Below are positions 6,060 through 12,093 of a DNA stretch of 12,185 nt, in pieces (the stretch's first letter is position 1; every line of letters begins with the position of its first letter). The stretch comes from DATAMF01 sp964472565 (GTDB lineage Bacteria > Chloroflexota > Anaerolineae > Aggregatilineales > Aggregatilineaceae). Below the pieces are notes generated by a model. It was not told the origin of the DNA. It saw only the letters and a program-made list of their open reading frames with translations, and made no database searches. The stretch spans positions 1-12,185 of the forward strand of contig CAYYNB010000174.1 of the NCBI GenBank assembly GCA_964472565.1. The letters run 5' to 3'. The translations under genes were made by a program, and so were the position numbers.

Positions 6060-7382
6060 TCATTCCTCTCCGCCGCGCGTGACGCGCCGCCAAAAACTCG
6101 ACGAAAACTTTGGATCGACGTACTGCGCAAAGTCGCGCCATTGAGGGTAACATGCCTGAAAGGTCTCTGCCGACATGCGCGCATCTTTGGCCGGGTACAA
6201 TACGCCGCCGTTAGCCCGCACCACTTCATCCAGGCGGCTGAGCAGCGCCAACGTGCGCTGGCCGCGAAAGGGAAAGTCGAGCGCCAGCGTCACTCCTGGA
6301 CGGGGAAACGACAACAGCCCCGGTGAGGGTACATCGCCAAACACCTTCAGCACAGCCAGAAACGACAGCACCCCGGACCGGCTGATCTGCGTCAGAATCT
6401 CCTTGATGGCGGTGCGGTCCTGGGCATAGGGGATCACAAACTGGTATTGTAGAAAACCGGGCGGACCATAGAGCCGATGCCACTCGTGCAGTGCATCCAG
6501 GGGATAAAAGAATGGGTCATAGGGAACCGTTCGGCGTGTTTTCGGGGTAAACTGCGAGCGATAATATAGACCGTTGAAGGCTTTGGCCGTGACCAGGTTG
6601 AGCGCCAAGGCCGGAAGTTGAAAGGGCACAGTCAACAGCGACTTCGGCTCCGGGGTCTTGCGGGAAAGCTGGGTATAGTTGCCGCGCATGAACAATCCGC
6701 GCCCCAGGCTTTTGCCGGTTGCCAGGCAGTCTACCCAGGCCATTGTATGTTCAAACCGTTCGTCCGAAGCGGCACTGATCTCGAAAAACTCATCCACGCA
6801 GCGAAAACGGAGCTGCTCTTTGGCGATGAACGGCCCGGCCACGCGTCGCACACGGATTTCAGCCCACAGGATCAGCCCGGTCAGGCCCAGACCGCCGATA
6901 GTCGCGCGGAACAGATCGGCGTTTTCTTCCGGAGAGCAGATCAGCCGCTCACCATCCGAGCGCAGCAGCTCGAAGCGGGTGACGTGACAGCCAAACGTAC
7001 CTGCTTTGTGGTGATTCTTGCCATGCACATCGTTGGCAATCGCCCCGCCGACGGTGATGAACTTGGTGCCGGGTGTAGTGGGCAAAAACCAGCCGCGCGG
7101 CACGATGAGTTCCAAAATATCAGCCAGGGTGACGCCTGCTTCGCAGCGCAGCAGGCCGGTGTTTTCGTCGAAGGCCATGAAGCGGTTGAGTGGAGCCGTA
7201 TCAAGCAGTGTGCCGCTGTTATTCAGGCAGCTATCCCCGTAACTGCGCCCCAGGCCATACGGCAGCACCGGCCCTTCAACCGCAGACAGGTCGATCACGT
7301 CATCACGCCAGTAAACCGGCTGAACCGCGTGCGGTTCGGCTTTCGGATAACGTCCCCAGGATTGGTAGGTGTGTATTGTCAT
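6060..7382 (-). CDS. FAD-dependent oxidoreductase, DprE1-like (decaprenylphospho-ribose oxidase family)
   Basis: This 440-residue flavoprotein is of the PCMH / D-arabinono-1,4-lactone oxidase superfamily and resembles mycobacterial DprE1 along its whole length. The FAD-binding part has LGRSYGDSCLN (44-54) and TPGTKFITVGGAIANDVHG (103-121) followed by KNHH. The substrate domain has YGPPGFLQYQFVIP (305-318) and VLYPAKDAR (394-402), the latter carrying the lysine equivalent to K418 of M. tuberculosis DprE1. At the position of the mycobacterial cysteine C387 (context ICVDFP) this protein has alanine, A367 in LALDFP. The product would be a 2'-keto sugar lipid passed to the DprE2-like enzyme that follows eight bases later. 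The start at 7382 lies four bases after the upstream methyltransferase stop with no clear ribosome-binding site, so translation probably relies on coupling; a 24-residue in-frame extension overlaps that gene and lacks family similarity. Confidence 0.87.
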   Translation of the reverse strand: MTIHTYQSWGRYPKAEPHAVQPVYWRDDVIDLSAVEGPVLPYGLGRSYGDSCLNNSGTLLDTAPLNRFMAFDENTGLLRCEAGVTLADILELIVPRGWFLPTTPGTKFITVGGAIANDVHGKNHHKAGTFGCHVTRFELLRSDGERLICSPEENADLFRATIGGLGLTGLILWAEIRVRRVAGPFIAKEQLRFRCVDEFFEISAASDERFEHTMAWVDCLATGKSLGRGLFMRGNYTQLSRKTPEPKSLLTVPFQLPALALNLVTAKAFNGLYYRSQFTPKTRRTVPYDPFFYPLDALHEWHRLYGPPGFLQYQFVIPYAQDRTAIKEILTQISRSGVLSFLAVLKVFGDVPSPGLLSFPRPGVTLALDFPFRGQRTLALLSRLDEVVRANGGVLYPAKDARMSAETFQACYPQWRDFAQYVDPKFSSSFWRRVTRGGEE

Positions 7383-7386
7383 CGGG

Positions 7387-8205
7387 TTACGCTCGCGTCC
7401 AGGTGATGATTCCCATTGGAACTGTATACTGGTAGCAGTATCCCTGCTTATCACGGCTGAGCAGCGGCTCTAACTGCTGAGCGAACCGCTCGACTTCATC
7501 CGGTTTCGCATAAGCCGGGACAAGCTGCCGGGCCATCTCTTCTACGGTTTCGCTCTGGAAACTGCGGGGTTCATACACCATCTGCACATCGGCTCGCACG
7601 CCGATCTGCCACAACATGCCTGCGAAGTAGAGATAATTGGGGATGCCACCTGCGCCACCCCATATCTCAGCCAGCAGCGGCGCATGGGGATTTTCGCACG
7701 GCAGTTTCAACCCCGTATCGGCCTCGGCAATCACCAGGGTACGGCGGGTGGCATTCACCAGCTTACGTAGGGCGAAAAGTATATCCGGCTGGCGGTACAG
7801 CGACCAGGTCGCCATCACGATATCGTGCGGCCCCACTTCGGCCTGCTCCCAGGTTGTTTCGTAGATCTCAATGTTGGTGATATGCTGCTGCATCATCTTG
7901 CGCCGCAGCACATCCAACATGGCGGACGAATGGTCCAGGGCGGTCACCTGGCGCACAAAATGCGCTACCGGCAGTGTCATTCGCCCGGTCCCTGCGCCAA
8001 TATCCAACACGGTATCGTTAGGGCGCGCCAGTGCTTTCAGCCGCGCCAGCAGTTCTTCCGACACCGGCGTGCGCGAATCATACCGGTCGGCAAAAGCGGC
8101 CCACATAGCCCGGTCGTCTTCGTCCGTGCGCACGTCGCGCTGTCGCTGGTTGGCATACGCCTGCCAGGTCGCCGCAAAATCGTGCGGAGTAAATTCATTC
8201 AACAT
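7387..8205 (-). CDS. Class I SAM-dependent methyltransferase, substrate unknown
   Basis: This 272-residue protein has SAM-binding motif I in TVLDIGAGTGRMTLPVA (about 65-81), followed by VTALDHSSAMLDVL with the ribose-contacting aspartate, then HDIVMATWSLY and a strand TLVIAEAD. The N-terminal 60 residues (from NEFTPHDFAATWQAYANQRQ) are charged and helical, and the C-terminal 100 residues form an additional cap that includes NYLYFAGMLWQIGVRADV and GYCYQYTVPMGIITW. It therefore is larger than, and different from, the 204-residue methyltransferase further down. GAGGA lies eight bases before the ATG at 8205 and only two before the ATG at 8211, so 8205 is preferred. The gene follows the permease by only a few bases, in the place where transporter ATPase genes usually sit. 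The substrate is unknown; modification of a compound carried by the transporter is one possibility. Confidence 0.87.
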   Translation of the reverse strand: MLNEFTPHDFAATWQAYANQRQRDVRTDEDDRAMWAAFADRYDSRTPVSEELLARLKALARPNDTVLDIGAGTGRMTLPVAHFVRQVTALDHSSAMLDVLRRKMMQQHITNIEIYETTWEQAEVGPHDIVMATWSLYRQPDILFALRKLVNATRRTLVIAEADTGLKLPCENPHAPLLAEIWGGAGGIPNYLYFAGMLWQIGVRADVQMVYEPRSFQSETVEEMARQLVPAYAKPDEVERFAQQLEPLLSRDKQGYCYQYTVPMGIITWTRA

Positions 8206-8220
8206 GGTCATAATCCTCGA

Positions 8221-9021
8221 TTAAGCATGGTTGAGCGCCGCCGGACCAGACCTGCGGCCCAACAGCATCAGGCCAAACAAAAACAGTGCCAGGCATAATC
8301 CCGGCGGCAGCACCCACCAACGCCAGGCATCGGTCAAAAAGGCGCTGCGTGCATGAGCATAATACAGCATCGTTCCCCAGCTTTTCTTGGTAGGATCGCC
8401 CAGTCCCAAAAATGACAGCCCGGCCTCGGTCAGTGCAGCGGAGTTCACCGCCAGCAGGAATTGAGTCCAGACCAGGGAGCGCACGCCTAACCAGAGATGA
8501 TTGCGCATGATCCAGGTGGGACGCGCTCCCAGGCTGCGTGAGGCTGTGATGTAATCGTGGCGGACCACCGAGAGTGCCTGGGCATGGATTACACGTGCGG
8601 TTGCAGGCCACGAGACCAGTGCCAGGATAAGCACCAGTGAAGCCATCCCGCGCCCCAGGTAAGCAGCCGCAGCGATAACCAGCGGCAGCCGGGGAATCAC
8701 CAGCGCAATGTTGGTCATTGCCTGCAATGGTTCCGAGATCAGCAGCGGGCAGTAAGCAGACAGCATTCCCATGAGCGCCCCCATCCCTGCCGCTATCAGC
8801 CCGACGGTAACGCTGACCAGCAGAGTGGCCCGTGTCCCGATCAGCAGTTCGCTCAGGATATCATTTCCTACGTCATTGGTTCCCAACCAATGGGCTTGAG
8901 AAGGATGTAGAAACGGTTTGCCCACTCGCTCAAACGGATCATAGGGAACCAACTGGGGAGCAAACAGGGCGACCAGCACAAAGGCGATCACAATTGCCAG
9001 GCCCAAACGCTGTGCTGTCAT
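8221..9021 (-). CDS. ABC transporter permease, DppC/OppC family
   Basis: This 266-residue inner-membrane protein is the second permease of a peptide/opine/nickel-type importer. It starts with a single membrane helix (LGLAIVIAFVLVALFAPQLV) followed by the family PYDPFERVGKPFLHPSQAHW-LGTND segment and the DxxGRDxxS-like GNDILSELLIGTRATL. The cytoplasmic EAA loop that contacts the ATPase is HDYITASRSLGARPTWIMRNHL, followed by ALTEAGLSFLGLGDP, a very typical DppC motif. The start at 9021 overlaps the DppB stop in ATGA, with GAGGG seven bases upstream, giving classic translational coupling; a 13-residue longer frame is open but unnecessary. The conserved EAA loop means an ATPase must be used, yet no ATPase gene follows; a methyltransferase does. 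Confidence 0.93.
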   Translation of the reverse strand: MTAQRLGLAIVIAFVLVALFAPQLVPYDPFERVGKPFLHPSQAHWLGTNDVGNDILSELLIGTRATLLVSVTVGLIAAGMGALMGMLSAYCPLLISEPLQAMTNIALVIPRLPLVIAAAAYLGRGMASLVLILALVSWPATARVIHAQALSVVRHDYITASRSLGARPTWIMRNHLWLGVRSLVWTQFLLAVNSAALTEAGLSFLGLGDPTKKSWGTMLYYAHARSAFLTDAWRWWVLPPGLCLALFLFGLMLLGRRSGPAALNHA

Positions 9022-10016
9022 GCAGTCACCCTCATCCGGGGATCGAGCAGGCGGTAACACAGGTCAGCAATCGCGTTAGCGATCAGCACGGCCAGCACGA
9101 TCACCAGCAGGCCGCCTTGCAGCAGCGGAAAATCGCGCGCGATGACAGCCTTATACATCATCAAGCCGATGCCCGGATACGAAAAGACCGACTCGACCAG
9201 GGTTGAACCGCCGAACATCAACCCAGCCATCAACCCGATGCGGGCTACGAGGGGCAGCAGCGCGTTGCGGAGTGCGTGACGAGTCAGTACCGTGCGTTCC
9301 CGCAGCCCCTTACCCCGCGCAGTGGTGAGATAGGGTTCGGGCATCACCTCCCGCAGAGCGGCATTGGTGATCAGGGTGATATCTCCGACCAGCGCCAGAG
9401 TCAGGGTAACGGCGGGTAAAATCAGGTGGCGGCTCACATCGTGCAGCCACTCCTGCGAAAATGGAGCGAAACTCTCCCAGGGGGTGTAGGCTCCATAACT
9501 GGGTAATCCACCGGGATGCGCGGCAAAGTTCGCCAGCAGCAGGATACCCACCCAGAAGATGGGCATGGCGTTGACTCCAATCGCCAGTCCCAGACTAGAA
9601 GCTTCAAAAAAACGGCCTTTCCAGGTACTCCACGCTCCCAGTCCGATCCCAATCATTGTGGCAAACAGCAAGCTGGTAGCTCCCAGCAGCAGTGTCCAGG
9701 GCAGCTTTTCCCGGATGGATTCAGCGACACTCTGTCGTTGTTGCAGCGAATACCCCAGGTCGCCGCGCAGTAAATTGTGCCAGTAGGTGCGGTATTGGGT
9801 CATCAGTGACTGGTTCAGCCCATACCTCTCGCGCAGTGCGTCCACCACCACCGGGTCGGCGGTTTCAACATCACCCCCCAGCAAAAACAAAGTCGGATCG
9901 CCGGGCATGAGACGGGGAATCAGGAAATTGAGCGAGAGAATGGCCCACAGCGTCACCAGGAAAACGGCGGCTCGCAGGCTCATCAGCCGGAAAATCTTCA
10001 AAACGGTTATCCTCAT
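9018..10016 (-). CDS. ABC transporter permease, DppB/OppB family
   Basis: This 332-residue inner-membrane protein is the first permease of the importer. It has an N-terminal membrane helix (AAVFLVTLWAILSLNFLIPRL), the family MPGDP motif, the periplasmic RYGLNQSLMTQYRTYWHNLL-RGDLGYSL region, five further hydrophobic segments and the EAA loop EPYLTTARGKGLRERTVLTR, and ends near VIARDFPLLQGG and LLDPRMRV as usual for DppB. The start is uncertain. The ATG at 10016 is only five bases from a stable hairpin and has no ribosome-binding site, whereas the TTG at 10001 has GAGGA eight bases upstream and still gives a complete first helix. The stop overlaps the next permease start by four bases. Confidence 0.93.
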   Translation of the reverse strand: MRITVLKIFRLMSLRAAVFLVTLWAILSLNFLIPRLMPGDPTLFLLGGDVETADPVVVDALRERYGLNQSLMTQYRTYWHNLLRGDLGYSLQQRQSVAESIREKLPWTLLLGATSLLFATMIGIGLGAWSTWKGRFFEASSLGLAIGVNAMPIFWVGILLLANFAAHPGGLPSYGAYTPWESFAPFSQEWLHDVSRHLILPAVTLTLALVGDITLITNAALREVMPEPYLTTARGKGLRERTVLTRHALRNALLPLVARIGLMAGLMFGGSTLVESVFSYPGIGLMMYKAVIARDFPLLQGGLLVIVLAVLIANAIADLCYRLLDPRMRVTA

Positions 10017-10021
10017 AAAAG

Positions 10022-10052
10022 CCGGGATGATCTGGCGGGCAGACCATCCCGG
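10022..10052 (-). promoter_or_regulatory. Intercistronic stem-loop between binding-protein and permease genes
   Basis: CCGGGATG (10022-10029) pairs with CATCCCGG (10045-10052); after one mismatch TCT and AGA extend the stem, leaving a seven-base loop. It lies in the 59-base gap after the binding-protein stop. Hairpins in this place commonly protect the 3' end of binding-protein mRNA or attenuate read-through, so that the binding protein is made in excess of the permeases. No strong T-run follows on the minus strand (CTTTTATG only), so partial termination or mRNA stabilisation is more likely than full termination. Confidence 0.6.
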
Positions 10053-10075
10053 ATCGCAGCGAAAAACATCTGAAA

Positions 10076-11656
10076 CTAGCGCGGCAGGAAGGACTGTTTG
10101 TCAAAAGCTCCCGTGCCGGAGATGGTAATCCAACCGTCGTACACGCTGGGGCGGTAGCCTTGCAGCACATCGGGGTAGTAAAGCGGGATGTAAGGCGCAT
10201 CCAGGGCGATCTGATCCTGGATCTGCCCGGCCAGTTCCAGACGAACATCAGGATTCAGCTCTGCCGCGAAAGCGTCCAGCAGTTCATCCATCGCCGGATC
10301 GGCAAAATCGATGAAGTTGAATGATCCACCCGTATGGAACAACTGCCACATCTGGTCGGGATTCTGCTGGACTGGCGCAGACCAGCCGCCCAGGTACATC
10401 TCATAATCGCCGTGTTCACGGACGGTGGTCATCCAGGTATTAAAATCGCCTGGGGTTGGCTCGATGCGAATACCGACTGCGGCGGCATATTCAGCGACCA
10501 GTTCACCCGCACGCATCCGAATGGGGCTGCTGGTTTGGGTATGCATTTCGAGATCGATGGGATCGCCAGTGGGCGTTTCGCGCCAGCCGTCGCCATCGGT
10601 GTCTTTATAACCGGCCTCATCGAGCAGCGCAGCGGCACGCGCCGGATCGAACACTGGTGTCATCATCTTGGCCCAGGGAGCATTCGGCGGCACATAACCG
10701 GGCGATCCGGCAGTCGCGTATTCACCGTACAGGGTGTCGGTGATCTCCTGCACGTTGACGGCGTAAGATAGCGCTTGGCGGAAGGCCGTATCATTCAGCG
10801 GAGCGCGGTCGGCGTGCATCCCGACAAAATCCACGACGTAACCGGGCACCCGTGCGATGGCAATGTTTTCGCCATCATTCATTTCTTCAACCAGTTCCGG
10901 TGGCACGTAACCAGTCGCAAAATCAACCTCACCGCTGCGCAGGGCAGTCATCTGGGCATTGATGTCGGTAACGACAACAAAGATCAGACTGTCCACCAGC
11001 GGCTTGCCCCCCCAATAATCCGGGTTGGCTTCCATACGGTACATTACGTCGGTCTGGTGTTCGACCAGCTTATATGGCCCGCTGCCGATAGGGTCTACCT
11101 CCACCGGTTCTCCCCATGTGACCTCAGCATCTTTCCAGATATGTTCGGGTAGGATAGGTAGATCGGCGGCGATGAGCTGGGCAAAACTCAACGAGGGCGC
11201 ATTCAGGTGAATGGCGACGGTATGATCGTTGATCACTTCCGCCGACTGCACTTGGGTGGTGACTACCGAGGTCCAGCGTAGATGCTGGTTGTTTTTGACA
11301 AATTCCAGGGTGAACGCCACATCTTGAGCCGTTACCGGTTCACCATCATGCCAGGTGGCATTTTCTTGAAGCGTGAAGGTCCAGGTCAGACCATCCTCGG
11401 AGATGCTGTAATCTGACGCCAGCCAGGGGATCAGGTTGCCATCTGGCCCATACCACAGCAGGTTATCGTAGAGCAGCGACATCATGATGTAACCCGGATA
11501 GCCGGTGTTGTAGTCGTAGGGGGTCAGACCCCATTGATCGCTGGTGATGCTGATGCGGACTTCCGAAGCGCTGCTCTGCGCGCTGACCGGAACCACCAGC
11601 AGAGCAAGCAGCACGGACATAAGCAGAAACATTATAACCAACAAGCGAGATTTCAT
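10076..11656 (-). CDS. Family-5 extracellular substrate-binding protein of a Dpp/Opp/Nik-type ABC importer
   Basis: This 526-residue exported protein belongs to solute-binding family 5, which binds peptides, oligosaccharides, nickel complexes and metallophores. The start at 11656 has GAGGAG six bases upstream; an ATG 11 codons earlier does not. A Sec signal peptide is clear: basic MKSRLL, a long Leu/Val core and a cleavage site after VSA. There is no lipobox cysteine, so it is either free or held by the uncleaved helix. Family motifs are YDNLLWYGPDGNLIPWLASD, LTWTFTLQENATWHDGEPVT-AQDVAFTLEF, GSGPYKL and ALSYAVNVQEI, with DTDGDGWRETPTGDPI, a loop often seen in environmental members. It is first in the operon, followed after 59 bases by the two permeases. 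Ligand cannot be read from sequence; the Fur-family and LarC genes downstream make a metal or metal-chelate worth testing, but a peptide is equally allowed. Confidence 0.93.
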   Translation of the reverse strand: MKSRLLVIMFLLMSVLLALLVVPVSAQSSASEVRISITSDQWGLTPYDYNTGYPGYIMMSLLYDNLLWYGPDGNLIPWLASDYSISEDGLTWTFTLQENATWHDGEPVTAQDVAFTLEFVKNNQHLRWTSVVTTQVQSAEVINDHTVAIHLNAPSLSFAQLIAADLPILPEHIWKDAEVTWGEPVEVDPIGSGPYKLVEHQTDVMYRMEANPDYWGGKPLVDSLIFVVVTDINAQMTALRSGEVDFATGYVPPELVEEMNDGENIAIARVPGYVVDFVGMHADRAPLNDTAFRQALSYAVNVQEITDTLYGEYATAGSPGYVPPNAPWAKMMTPVFDPARAAALLDEAGYKDTDGDGWRETPTGDPIDLEMHTQTSSPIRMRAGELVAEYAAAVGIRIEPTPGDFNTWMTTVREHGDYEMYLGGWSAPVQQNPDQMWQLFHTGGSFNFIDFADPAMDELLDAFAAELNPDVRLELAGQIQDQIALDAPYIPLYYPDVLQGYRPSVYDGWITISGTGAFDKQSFLPR

Positions 11657-11702
11657 TCGAGGCTCCTCGTTTAAGTCGTGAATACGCAAAATACGAGTTC
11701 CG

Positions 11703-11754
11703 AATATACTCCATTATCAGAGAAAGCATAAAGTTACAAATGTAATTTTTTACA
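11703..11754 (-). promoter_or_regulatory. Probable promoter region of the nine-gene operon with TTACA/TGTAA half-site cluster
   Basis: Reading on the plus strand, TTACA (11734-11738), TGTAA (11741-11745) and TTACA (11750-11754) form two overlapping dyads with 2- and 4-base spacers. On the minus strand TTGTAA at 11739-11734 and GATAAT at 11718-11713 could serve as -35 and -10, but their spacing is 15; TTTATG (11732-11727) with TATATT (11708-11703) at spacing 18 is an alternative. The half-sites overlap the possible -35, as expected for repressor control. The motif is unlike the palindrome at 1552-1582. Confidence 0.4.
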
Positions 11755-11805
11755 ACAATGTCTGTCAGTAAGGAGCTTGTATCTGCTGCACACGGCGGAG
11801 TGCGT

Positions 11806-11834
11806 TTGCACAGGGCCGTTCGAACTGTTATGAT
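11806..11834 (+). promoter_or_regulatory. Possible promoter of the riboswitch-reductase transcript
   Basis: TATGAT at 11829-11834 matches the -10 consensus in five of six positions. TTGCAC at 11806-11811, 17 bases upstream, is a weak -35. Transcription would begin near 11841, about 17 bases before the riboswitch P1 stem. The -35 lies inside an imperfect hairpin (CGGC 11793-11796 with GCCG 11815-11818, GTGC 11800-11803 with GCAC 11808-11811). Confidence 0.45.
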
Positions 11835-11857
11835 TACTGTCTATTGAAATATTTCTG

Positions 11858-11953
11858 GCAGCGCCAGCCTGTCGTGGGCGGCTGAAATAGCAGGGAAAGT
11901 CCGGTGCAATTCCGGCACTGTCGCGCAACGGTATAGTCCGAATGCCTGGCTGC
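11858..11953 (+). ncRNA. Cobalamin (adenosylcobalamin) riboswitch aptamer
   Basis: The core of the cobalamin riboswitch is recognisable on the plus strand. GCAG...CCAG near 11858-11867 pairs with CTGGCTGC (11946-11953) as P1. GCAGGGAAAGTCCGGTGCAA (11890-11909) followed by TTCCGGCACTG is the conserved GGGAA/CCGGTG...CCGG helix, TCGCGCAACGGTAT corresponds to the conserved CCCGC-AACUGUA segment, and AGTCCGAATGCCTGGC (11935-11950) is the B12-box. It lies in the leader of a ribonucleotide reductase gene and is followed by an intrinsic terminator. In known cases ligand binding reduces expression. The P1 boundaries are approximate. Confidence 0.87.
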
Positions 11954-11985
11954 AAGAACATTCCATCAACGTCCTTCGCGTCAAA

Positions 11986-12023
11986 AGGATGAGTGACATG
12001 TTGTTATGGTCAATGCTCATCCT
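11986..12023 (+). promoter_or_regulatory. Antiterminator stem of the riboswitch expression platform
   Basis: AGGATGAG (11986-11993) is the perfect complement of CTCATCCT (12016-12023), and TGAC (11994-11997) can extend the stem with GTCA (12009-12012). The right arm uses the same bases as the left arm of the terminator, so the two structures exclude each other. TCCTT (11972-11976) can in turn sequester AAGGA (11985-11989), a possible anti-antiterminator in the ligand-bound state. Confidence 0.65.
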
Positions 12024-12043
12024 GTGAAGGATGGGCATTTTTT
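12012..12043 (+). terminator. Intrinsic terminator of the cobalamin riboswitch
   Basis: AATGCTCATCC (12012-12022) pairs with GGATGGGCATT (12029-12039) as an 11-bp stem containing one G-U pair, with loop TGTGAA, and a run of six T follows at 12038-12043. It stands about 50 bases before the reductase start, so its formation would stop transcription before the gene. Confidence 0.85.
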
Positions 12044-12093
12044 ATTGGTATCCGGCGATCTGCCGGACATCAGGACAAGGAACGCCATCCAGC

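Noticed and set aside
6618..7406. Long plus-strand open frame (262 codons) opposite the DprE1-like gene
   Set aside because: It is an antisense shadow of a gene with clear family motifs, and its translation has no recognisable domain.
7825..8298. Plus-strand open frames opposite the methyltransferase and DppC genes
   Set aside because: They are rich in His, Arg, Pro and Gln as expected for antisense frames of GC-rich genes, and have no motif or ribosome-binding site.
10334..11152. Plus-strand open frames opposite the substrate-binding protein gene
   Set aside because: The minus-strand gene has a signal peptide and full family-5 motifs; these frames have neither support nor conserved content.
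3021..11656. A staphylopine-like metallophore synthesis and uptake operon
   Set aside because: There is no nicotianamine-synthase-like, histidine racemase or opine dehydrogenase gene; the enzymes here are a Dpr-like pair and ordinary class I methyltransferases, so only a loose analogy remains.
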